Origin: Deltaproteobacteria bacterium | GTDB lineage: Bacteria > Desulfobacterota > Binatia > Binatales > Binataceae | Reading direction: 5' to 3' | NCBI GenBank assembly: GCA_027403435.1 | Contig: DAHZDR010000120.1 | Location: forward strand, 1 to 5,313 | DNA: 5,313 nt | Part shown: piece by piece, positions 1-4,823 of the stretch | How the letters are laid out: the number at the start of each line of letters is the position of its first letter | Numbering within the stretch: the stretch's first letter is position 1 | Position numbers and translations under genes: made by a program | The notes under the pieces: generated by a model | Told to the model about the DNA's origin: nothing | Databases searched by the model: none | Seen by the model: only the letters and a program-made list of their open reading frames with translations

Positions 1-83
1 ATCGACGATGGCGGCGCTGATCACGGTCGCCGCTATCGATCTTTCGCGCCCCGCGCTTCGGCGCGCTCGCCGCCATTGGGTTT

Positions 84-416
84 ATGCTTCAATTGCCGCC
101 GCTGCTAATCGGTCCGCACACCTCCCTGATGCTTGACCATCTGCGCCAGCCGGCCGCCACACGCGGTTCGATCTCGCACGCGCTCAAGGAAATCCGCTGG
201 AATCCCGCCGATTCGCAGATTACCGACACGTTCGAATTGTTGTTCCTGAAGCTTGCGCCCGCGCGATGGCTCACCGGCGCGACCTGGCTCGCCAGCTTCG
301 ATCCGCCGCTCAGGCCGGCGGATATTCCGTGGGACGTGTTCTGGATTCATCGCCCCGGACATTCGCCAGGGACCGCACTGCCGGTGGGTTCCGCTGCGCG
401 GCCAGCCGCTCGCTGA
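84..416 (+). CDS. C-terminal part of a multi-pass membrane protein, possibly glycosyltransferase-like (partial, frame change upstream)
   Basis: Codons in this frame look genuine, with mostly G/C third positions and normal residue composition, and the reading ends at TGA 414-416. The ATG at 84 is only the first start in frame. It has no Shine-Dalgarno, and it sits inside a hydrophobic stretch that begins upstream (FGALAAIGF, codons 57-83) and continues as MLQLPPLLIG. The true gene therefore starts before the window. The upstream part reads well in another frame (codons from position 2, including AALITVAAI), and this frame has a stop at 18-20, so a frame change near 36-45 is likely. After the hydrophobic segment comes a soluble stretch with IRWNPADSQITD, then FELLFLKLAP and PWDVFWIH. 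That arrangement recalls the last periplasmic loop of GT39/GT87-like membrane glycosyltransferases, where a W-(D/N)-P-x-x-S-x-(I/L) motif follows a membrane helix. This resemblance is from memory and weak. The gene is convergent with the next one, with 49 bases between their stops. Confidence 0.45.
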   Translation: MLQLPPLLIGPHTSLMLDHLRQPAATRGSISHALKEIRWNPADSQITDTFELLFLKLAPARWLTGATWLASFDPPLRPADIPWDVFWIHRPGHSPGTALPVGSAARPAAR

Positions 417-431
417 ACGCCGCCGGACATC

Positions 432-451
432 AAAAGGCGCCCGCGGGCGCC
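432..451 (-). terminator. Possible intrinsic terminator of the metallopeptidase lipoprotein gene
   Basis: Bases 436-451 are a perfect 16-bp palindrome (GGCGCCCGCGGGCGCC), which folds to a 6-bp all-GC stem with a CGCG loop. Read on the minus strand it is followed at once by TTTT (435-432). It lies 14 bases past the TGA of the leftward gene, in the short gap between convergent genes, where a terminator is expected. The T tract is short, and GC palindromes are common in this genome, so confidence is moderate. Confidence 0.45.
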
Positions 452-465
452 GCGCGGCCTCGAGG

Positions 466-1830
466 TCATCGTGCCGTCGCGGCGGGCGCGGCCAGCGTCT
501 GAATTTCCGGTCCGGCCGGCGTGGGCGGCGCTTGCGGCGGCGGAATCACGATCGTGCTAGCGCGCCATACCGCCGGCGCGAGCCGATCGAAACTCCTGGC
601 CGGCGGACCAATCGCAATCAGCACTCCATCGCCGCGCGCCGCGACGCGCCAGGGCGTCTCCGGCCCCGAAATGCGCTTGAGAATCGAACTATAAATTTTC
701 GCGTAACGCGCCGCCGCATCCGCGTCGCGAAAGACGACAATCCAAAGGATCGCGAGAGCGTCGCCCTTCGCAAACACCAGCACCCGATCGCCCGCCCATT
801 GTTCAATGATGTCCGCGTCAGGCGACTCATCGCCAAGGTTGCGCTGGATAATCGTTTTGAGCAGCAGCGCGCCGTAGGTGTCGTCGTCGGCCTTGCGCCA
901 TCCGCCGAAAAAATCCCGATAACCCGCGATTTCGATCCGCGCCGGATCGAGCCTCCGGCCATAGTAATCGCCGGGATCCATCACTTGCAGCGACGAGAGC
1001 GGCGGATGCGCGTAGAGCGCGTTGACCGCGGCCCAGCCGCCGCTTTCGTAGGCGATCGCGACGAAACGCACGCCGGCCGCGTACTCGAAAATCATCGGCG
1101 CGCTCAGGCCGCGCGGCACGTTGCCCGACTGCGCCGCGAAAATCCGCGGCAGGTCGTTCATGCGCGAAAGAATCGCGTCAACCGATTGCCGGCCGAGTCC
1201 GCCCATCACGTAGCCATAGCCGGACAGCGTCGCGTCGCCTTCGGCCAGCGCTTTCAAGGCGAGATTGCGATCGTCGTTGTCTTCCGTCCGATCGAGCATC
1301 CGTTCGATATGGAAGTGCTGGTCCTGCAGCGCGTGGGTCAGTTCGTGCGCCAGGATCATCTCGCCGATAATGTCGCGATGGGCCATCATGCCGGCCGCGC
1401 GGTTCCACAGGCTCTTGTCCACCGCGCCCTCGACCAGCACCATCTCTTTGTCGTGCGGATCGTAAAAGCCGGCGATCTGGTTACGCATCAGCGCGAGCGT
1501 GCGGCGCTTGAGGTCCATCCCGGGCGGATAAAGCCCGGTCATCGCGCCGCTCATCCCGCCGATCCGCAAATCCTCGTCGCTATGCTCGCGGCGCATCTCG
1601 GCTTCGAGCATCGCCTGCGCCTGATCGCGCGTCTTCGCCACCAGCGGCACCGGCCGGATAAAATCGAGGCCGCGGAATTGCTGAATCCGCGTGCGCACTT
1701 CCTCAGCCTTCGATTGATCGATCACGCCGTCATGCACCAGCGCATAGGCGCATCCGGCGAGCGTCAAAGCGACGATCGCGAGCGGGGCGGCGCGGGCTAA
1801 CCGGCGGAAAAATCGGGTGGCGGGATTCAT
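466..1830 (-). CDS. Putative HExxH zinc metallopeptidase, outer-membrane lipoprotein
   Basis: The 454-aa product begins with a lipoprotein signal: a basic n-region (RFFRRLAR), a hydrophobic core (PLAIVALT) and the lipobox LAGC with C27. Ala follows the Cys, so there is no Asp inner-membrane retention signal and the outer membrane is expected. The zinc-binding motif HELTH lies at residues 162-166 within AHELTHALQDQHF. E197 in ALAEGDA, 31 residues past the second His, is the likely third ligand of a gluzincin-type site. Upstream, GFYDP (121-125) followed by KEMVLVE, and downstream PPLSSLQVMDP (276-286), are patterns I recognise from the uncharacterised HELTHALQDQ proteins found in many soil bacteria. 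The C-terminal domain runs to about residue 428 and is followed by a Pro/Ala-rich tail (430-454). Substrate and role are unknown; proteolysis is inferred from the motif only. The ATG is preferred because it gives a complete signal peptide, although no clear Shine-Dalgarno precedes it. It lies 148 bases downstream of rlpA on the same strand and may be co-transcribed with it. Confidence 0.85.
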   Translation of the reverse strand: MNPATRFFRRLARAAPLAIVALTLAGCAYALVHDGVIDQSKAEEVRTRIQQFRGLDFIRPVPLVAKTRDQAQAMLEAEMRREHSDEDLRIGGMSGAMTGLYPPGMDLKRRTLALMRNQIAGFYDPHDKEMVLVEGAVDKSLWNRAAGMMAHRDIIGEMILAHELTHALQDQHFHIERMLDRTEDNDDRNLALKALAEGDATLSGYGYVMGGLGRQSVDAILSRMNDLPRIFAAQSGNVPRGLSAPMIFEYAAGVRFVAIAYESGGWAAVNALYAHPPLSSLQVMDPGDYYGRRLDPARIEIAGYRDFFGGWRKADDDTYGALLLKTIIQRNLGDESPDADIIEQWAGDRVLVFAKGDALAILWIVVFRDADAAARYAKIYSSILKRISGPETPWRVAARGDGVLIAIGPPARSFDRLAPAVWRASTIVIPPPQAPPTPAGPEIQTLAAPAATAR

Positions 1831-1978
1831 TGCGATCGCGGCGGACGCGGCCTGCCGACGGTTACGGAAAGCGCATCGGCGGAGCGACCGCCTGCCGCAC
1901 GATAGTCGTCCGCCGGATCGGCTCGCAAGCCCGTCTCCGTCGCGCGGGGCGTCCGAGCGCGGGCGCGGCCGTCGTTAT

Positions 1979-2674
1979 TCACTCGGTGATCACGAAAGCG
2001 CGGTAACCCAGACGAATCATCCGCGTGGCGCGCGCCGCCGCGTCCTGATGCGATTCAAACGATCCCATCCGCACGCGATAATAACGCGCCGTAGAGTCGC
2101 CGACGGTCTCGATCCCGACGTCGCGGTATTTCGCCTCCAGCCGCGCGCGGACCCGATCGGCGTGCCGCCAGTCGGCGAATGATCCCACTTGCACGTAATA
2201 GCGCTCACCGAGCGCCGGACCGCCCGCTGGCGTCTTCAGCACGACCATCCGCACGCGCGCGGCGCCCGAACCGATGATGCCAATCCGCCGCGCCGCCAGT
2301 CGCGACAGGTCGAGATCGCGCCCCTTCACATACGGCCCGTGATCGTTGACCGTCACGTCCACCGATTCGCCATTGCCGAGATTCGTCACGCGCAGCCGCG
2401 AACCGAGCGGAAAAACCGTCGAAGCGGCGGTCAAATCGTTCTGATTGTAGATTTCGCCGCTCGAGGTGCGATGGCCGTTGAAGCCCGGCCCGTACCATGA
2501 CGCGACGCCAACGACGGAGGTCCGATGGACCGGCGCGGCCGGCGCGGCCACGAACGGCGGAGGCGGCGCGGGCGGTATCTGATTTGCCGAGCAGGCCGCG
2601 AAAATCGCGCCCGCAAGCAGCATCGCGCCCCACCGGACGCATCGCAATGCCGTGGCCAATCGCACCGCCGCCAA
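1979..2674 (-). CDS. rlpA: RlpA-like septal-ring lipoprotein: DPBB (lytic transglycosylase-type) domain plus SPOR domain
   Basis: RlpA proteins bind denuded peptidoglycan at the division septum through SPOR. In Pseudomonas aeruginosa RlpA cleaves naked glycan strands as a lytic transglycosylase. Numbering from the TTG start gives 231 aa. A signal peptide ends in the lipobox FAAC (C28, followed by Ser, so outer membrane). Next come a Pro/Ala linker (about 29-51), the double-psi beta-barrel domain (about 54-146) with ASWYG, HRTSSGE (E74), PLGSRLRVTNL and NDHGPY (D111), then a C-terminal SPOR domain (157-231) with YYVQVGSF and YYRVRMGSF repeats. The family's usual TAAH reads TAAS here, so the His often thought important is S85. 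Start choice: the longest reading is GTG 2686, but that codon lies at the predicted transcription start. GGAGG (2684-2680) sits 5 nt before TTG 2674, so TTG is preferred; a leaderless GTG start remains possible. The gene is divergent from the dGTPase gene and upstream of the metallopeptidase lipoprotein. Confidence 0.88.
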   Translation of the reverse strand: MAAVRLATALRCVRWGAMLLAGAIFAACSANQIPPAPPPPFVAAPAAPVHRTSVVGVASWYGPGFNGHRTSSGEIYNQNDLTAASTVFPLGSRLRVTNLGNGESVDVTVNDHGPYVKGRDLDLSRLAARRIGIIGSGAARVRMVVLKTPAGGPALGERYYVQVGSFADWRHADRVRARLEAKYRDVGIETVGDSTARYYRVRMGSFESHQDAAARATRMIRLGYRAFVITE

Positions 2675-2679
2675 ACCAT

Positions 2680-2684
2680 CCTCC
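2680..2684 (-). promoter_or_regulatory. Shine-Dalgarno GGAGG that decides the rlpA start
   Basis: On the minus strand GGAGG is followed by a 5-base spacer (ATGGT) and the in-frame TTG at 2674-2672. The ATG contained in GGATGG (2679-2677) is out of frame with RlpA. The GTG at 2686 overlaps the Shine-Dalgarno itself and has no ribosome site upstream of it. Confidence 0.5.
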
Positions 2685-2692
2685 ACGCGCTA

Positions 2693-2720
2693 ATTATAGA
2701 GCGCGCGGCGCCCGGTTGAA
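2693..2720 (-). promoter_or_regulatory. Sigma-70-type promoter for rlpA
   Basis: A perfect TATAAT -10 box lies on the minus strand at 2698-2693, an AT-rich island in very GC-rich surroundings. Sixteen bases upstream is a weak -35 candidate, TTCAAC (2720-2715), with three of six matches to consensus. Normal -10 to +1 spacing puts transcription start at about 2686, the G of the GTG codon. The leader would be about 12 nt if translation starts at TTG 2674, or none if it starts at GTG 2686. The box lies in the loop of a small inverted repeat, CGCGC (2686-2690) and GCGCG (2701-2705), which could be an operator or chance. Confidence 0.5.
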
Positions 2721-2723
2721 CAG

Positions 2724-2745
2724 GATTTTCGCGGGTTTTTCGCGC
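2724..2745 (+). repeat. Two tandem 11-bp near-repeats in the rlpA / dGTPase divergent control region
   Basis: GATTTTCGCGG (2724-2734) is followed directly by GTTTTTCGCGC (2735-2745), with 9 of 11 bases identical and both containing TTTTCGCG. The 11-base period is one helical turn, so both copies would face the same side of the DNA. They lie about 25-50 bases upstream of the rlpA -10 box and about 80-100 bases before the dGTPase start. Binding by a regulator is a guess from position and phasing. Confidence 0.35.
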
Positions 2746-2792
2746 GTGAACGGCCGGCACGCGCGGCGTTGGTTCGGAAACTCGCGCCCGCA

Positions 2793-2801
2793 TGGTAGAT
2801 T
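2793..2801 (+). promoter_or_regulatory. Weak extended -10 candidate for the dGTPase-TPR operon
   Basis: TGGTAGATT contains an extended -10 (TGn followed by TAGATT, four of six matches to TATAAT). The -35 position 17 bases upstream reads TTCGGA, which is poor. Transcription would begin at about 2808. That would exclude the ATG at 2792 as start and fits the ATG at 2825. This is a weak match and is listed mainly because it bears on the start choice. Confidence 0.2.
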
Positions 2802-2824
2802 CGAAAGCGGCGGAACCGTTCACG

Positions 2825-3985
2825 ATGCTGCGCACGCGCGAGGACCTCGAACAAATTGAAACGCGCACGCTCGCGCCCTACGCGATGCACTCGCGGATGA
2901 GCCGCGGACGGCGGTTTCCCGAACCGCCCCATCCGATGCGCATGGCGTTTCAGCGCGACCGCGACCGTATTGTTCATTCCGCCGCTTTCCGCCGTCTTGA
3001 ATACAAAACGCAGGTCTTCGTCAATCACGAGGGCGATTACTACCGCACCCGCCTGACCCATACGCTTGAGGCGGCGCAAATTACGCGCACGATCGCGGGC
3101 GCGCTCGGCCTCAACCGCGACCTGGCGGAGGCGGTCGTGCTCGCGCACGACCTTGGCCATACTCCCTTCGGTCACGCCGGCGAACGCGTGCTGCACGGCC
3201 TGATGCGCGAGCATGGCGGCTTCGACCACAATTCGCAGAGCCTGCGCACGGTCGATTGGATCGAAGTGCGCTATCCGCATTTTCGCGGCCTCAATCTCAC
3301 CTGGGAGGTGCGCGAAGGCATTATCAAGCATTCGGCGTTCAAGGGCCGCGCGGCGGCGCTCGAATTCGACCCGGAACTGTATCCGTGCCTTGAGGCGCAA
3401 ATTGTCGATCTGGCCGACGAAATCGCCTATCTCGCCCATGACGTGGACGACGGCTTGAAGGCGCAGATGCTGACCGCGGCCGAGCTTGAACCGTCGCGGC
3501 TGTATCGCGAGGCCGCGGCCGCGGCGCGCGCGGCGGCTCCGGACGCCGACGAGCGGGTCACGCGCGATCAGACCGTGATTCGCATGATCGACGCGATGGC
3601 GACCGACCTGGCGGCGAATATCGATCGTGAACTGCGCGCCGCGCGAATCGAAAGCGTTGACGACGTGCGGCGGGCGGGCAGGGCGCTCGCGGCCTTCGGG
3701 CCGGAAATCGACGCGCAGGTCGCCGAGCTCAAGCGCATCATGCGCGACCGGCTTTATCGCCATTACCGGGTCATCCGGATGACCCAAAAGGCGGGCAGGG
3801 CGCTCGCGCGCCTGTTCGAAACCTACATGGCGGAGCCGCGCCAGATGCCGGCGCATGTGCTGGCCCGCGTCGAACGCGACGGCGAACCAATGGCGCGCGT
3901 GGTCGCGGACTATATCGCAGGGATGACGGACCGCTTCGCGCTCGACGAATATCGCAAACTGTTCGACCCCGACGAGCGGGTCTGA
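2825..3985 (+). CDS. dgt: dGTPase-like HD-domain deoxynucleoside triphosphate triphosphohydrolase (type 2)
   Basis: Members hydrolyse dNTPs, typically dGTP, to the deoxynucleoside and tripolyphosphate in the cytoplasm, and so tune nucleotide pools. Substrate preference here cannot be read from sequence. Numbered from the ATG at 2825 the protein has 386 aa, the usual size. Landmarks in order are EPPHPMRMAFQRDRDRI (33-49), FRRLEYKTQVF (55-65), RLTHTLE (76-82, H79), AHDLGHTPFGHAGE (107-120, H108 and D109, plus H112 and H117), HNSQS (135-139) and VDLADEIAYLAHD (194-206, D198). H79, H108, D109 and D198 form the complete HD metal site, so the enzyme should be active. An in-frame ATG at 2792 would add 11 residues. 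I prefer 2825 because family similarity begins at MLRTREDLE and the extra residues look like leader sequence; neither start has a strong Shine-Dalgarno. A TPR gene follows after 23 bases. The 3' third carries an internal exact repeat and an 18-bp palindrome. Confidence 0.92.
   Translation: MLRTREDLEQIETRTLAPYAMHSRMSRGRRFPEPPHPMRMAFQRDRDRIVHSAAFRRLEYKTQVFVNHEGDYYRTRLTHTLEAAQITRTIAGALGLNRDLAEAVVLAHDLGHTPFGHAGERVLHGLMREHGGFDHNSQSLRTVDWIEVRYPHFRGLNLTWEVREGIIKHSAFKGRAAALEFDPELYPCLEAQIVDLADEIAYLAHDVDDGLKAQMLTAAELEPSRLYREAAAAARAAAPDADERVTRDQTVIRMIDAMATDLAANIDRELRAARIESVDDVRRAGRALAAFGPEIDAQVAELKRIMRDRLYRHYRVIRMTQKAGRALARLFETYMAEPRQMPAHVLARVERDGEPMARVVADYIAGMTDRFALDEYRKLFDPDERV
3676..3683 (+). other. 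KOPS-like octamer GGGCAGGG, copy 1
   Basis: It matches GGGNAGGG, the FtsK orienting polar sequence defined in E. coli, which directs the FtsK translocase toward the dif site. The match is seen directly. Function in this organism is inference and depends on genome-wide polarity. Confidence 0.3.
3768..3785 (+). repeat. Perfect 18-bp palindrome within the dGTPase coding sequence
   Basis: GGGTCATCCGGATGACCC is an exact 9+9 inverted repeat with no spacer. It encodes RVIRMT of the dGTPase and lies 4 bases before the second copy of the 19-nt repeat. It could bind a dimeric regulator, be a recombination or restriction-related site, or be chance. It is about 225 bases upstream of the TPR gene start. 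No T tract follows on either strand, so it is not an obvious terminator. Confidence 0.4.
3793..3800 (+). other. KOPS-like octamer GGGCAGGG, copy 2
   Basis: Same octamer and orientation as copy 1, and part of the second 19-nt repeat, so it is not independent of copy 1 if the repeat arose by duplication. Confidence 0.3.
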
Positions 3986-3996
3986 ACCGAGTTCAC

Positions 3997-4000
3997 GGAG
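3997..4000 (+). promoter_or_regulatory. Shine-Dalgarno GGAG of the TPR gene
   Basis: GGAG ends 8 bases before the ATG at 4009, inside the 23-base gap after the dGTPase stop. It supports this ATG and translation from a shared mRNA. Confidence 0.5.
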
Positions 4001-4008
4001 CGGCGGGG

Positions 4009-4647
4009 ATGCGGCGGGCAAGGCGACATCGGAAGCTCCGGATACTGCGCGACGACCATATCGGCGATCTGCTGGGCGCGATTTTCTTCGACATCGCGCC
4101 CGGCCACGATCAGGCGATCCTTGAACGGCTCGGCGACTACCTCGGTCCGCGCGTGCGCATCGTGATGGCCGAACTGACCGCCGGCGCCGCCGAAGTCGAA
4201 GTTGAAGTCCAGGCGCTGGAAGAGGAGGCGAGCCGGCTGGCCGACGCCGCCGACGACCTGCGGCTCAAAGGCGCGCGCCGCGGAGCCTACGCGCTCTATC
4301 GCGAGGCGCTCGAACTCGATTCGCTCAATCACGCGGCGACCTTCGGCCTTGGCCTGCTGCTGGCCGATCGCGAGGATTTCGAGCCGGCGCTCAAGATGCT
4401 CAAGCTGGCGCGCGAGGCCGGCGGCGATCACGCCGAACTGCTGCTCGCGATGGGCAGGGTGTGCATGCGCACGGAGCGGCTGGCCAGCGCGATTAACTAT
4501 CTGGAACGGGCGTTCGAGCTGGAGCCGGGCAATTTCGTCGTGCGCCGCACGCTGGCCGATCTCGGCCGGCGGCCGAAGCCGCGCTCCACGCCGTCCGACA
4601 AGGCGTCCAATCCCGGCAAGGAAGCTCCCGCCAACAAGCGCCAGTAA
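4009..4647 (+). CDS. TPR-repeat protein of unknown function, in operon with the dGTPase-like gene
   Basis: The 212-aa product has no signal peptide or membrane segment and should be cytoplasmic. An N-terminal region (about 10-57) with RDDHIGDLLGAIFFDIAPG and a helix-rich stretch matches no family I can name. A charged, Glu-rich helix follows (60-80, VEVEVQALEEEA), possibly a short coiled coil. Then come about three 34-residue TPR units: about 76-107 (Y95-R98-EAL-L102), 108-141 (ATFGLGLLLADREDFEPAL) and 142-175 (LLLAMGR, YLERAFELEPGN). The last 30 residues are a low-complexity, Pro/Lys/Arg-rich tail that looks disordered. TPRs usually mediate protein-protein contact, so it may be an adaptor; a partnership with the dGTPase is inferred only from the 23-base spacing and shared strand. 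The start is supported by GGAG at 3997-4000. Codon use matches the dGTPase gene. Confidence 0.8.
   Translation: MRRARRHRKLRILRDDHIGDLLGAIFFDIAPGHDQAILERLGDYLGPRVRIVMAELTAGAAEVEVEVQALEEEASRLADAADDLRLKGARRGAYALYREALELDSLNHAATFGLGLLLADREDFEPALKMLKLAREAGGDHAELLLAMGRVCMRTERLASAINYLERAFELEPGNFVVRRTLADLGRRPKPRSTPSDKASNPGKEAPANKRQ
4452..4459 (+). other. KOPS-like octamer GGGCAGGG, copy 3
   Basis: Third copy of the octamer in the same orientation, inside the TPR gene, where it encodes Gly-Arg with the rare AGG codon. It lies outside the 19-nt repeat, so it is an independent occurrence. Confidence 0.3.
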
Positions 4648-4823
4648 GACAATGAGCGGGATGGCGCGCGAAAGGTGCATGCGCCAGTCATAGCCGCTTG
4701 CCGTCTCATCCGGTAAGGGCGAACTTCTTCACCCCCACCCAACTGGCCGACCGCGCAGGTGTGATTGAGTAACTGTCTCTTGCGGATGGTCAAGCCGCTT
4801 TTCCGTTTTTCAAAGACTGAATC
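4648..4823. other. Non-coding gap between the TPR gene and the DUF3800 gene
   Basis: I see no gene here in the 176 bases between convergent stops. It holds a 6-bp inverted repeat, TGGCGC (4662-4667) and GCGCCA (4681-4686), without a T tract. It also has an imperfect direct repeat, AGCCGCTTGCCGT (4692-4704) and AGCCGCTTTTCCGT (4793-4806). The second copy overlaps a poor terminator-like element: GCGG (4782-4785) and CCGC (4795-4798) followed by interrupted T runs. Base composition falls toward AT across this gap, so it is the likely junction between host backbone and the DUF3800 segment. Confidence 0.4.

Larger units (their letters stand above)
3673..3808 (+). repeat. 19-nt exact direct repeat inside the dGTPase gene (3673-3691 and 3790-3808)
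   Basis: GGCGGGCAGGGCGCTCGCG occurs twice, 117 bases (39 codons) apart and in the same reading frame, each time encoding AGRALA (residues 284-289 and 323-328). Identity extends to the wobble positions, including the otherwise rare AGG arginine codon. Each copy contains the octamer GGGCAGGG. Confidence 0.7.

Noticed and set aside
253..1800. 515-codon open reading frame on the + strand, antisense to the metallopeptidase gene
   Set aside because: The product is extremely rich in Arg, His and Ala with no domain or signal, and the other strand carries a clear lipoprotein with HELTH. Long antisense frames are expected at this GC content.
1832..1839. GCGATCGC octamer (also at 1052-1059), identical to the cyanobacterial HIP1 word
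   Set aside because: Two copies in 5.3 kb is not the density seen in HIP1-rich genomes, and CGATCG-type words follow from local codon use here.
1878..1892. Hairpin GGCGG-AGCGA-CCGCC between rlpA and the metallopeptidase gene
   Set aside because: Only 5 bp of stem and no T tract on either strand, so it is not a convincing terminator or attenuator. It is ordinary for GC-rich intergenic DNA.
2690..4021. 443-codon open reading frame on the - strand, antisense to the dGTPase gene
   Set aside because: Arg/His-rich shadow of a well-conserved HD-domain gene, with no recognisable motif.
3910..4680. 256-codon open reading frame on the - strand over the TPR gene
   Set aside because: It begins with a hydrophobic stretch that could mimic a signal peptide, but the rest is low-complexity antisense of TPR helices. 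The + frame has the Shine-Dalgarno, TPR periodicity and matching codon use.
4652..4693. 14-codon reading frame (MSGMARERCMRQS) just after the TPR gene
   Set aside because: Too short, with no Shine-Dalgarno and no recognisable peptide features.
4782..4808. Terminator-like GCGG/CCGC stem followed by TTTTCCGTTTTT on the + strand, after the TPR gene
   Set aside because: The stem is only 4 bp with a 9-base loop and the T run is interrupted, so I noted it under the gap but did not call it as a terminator.
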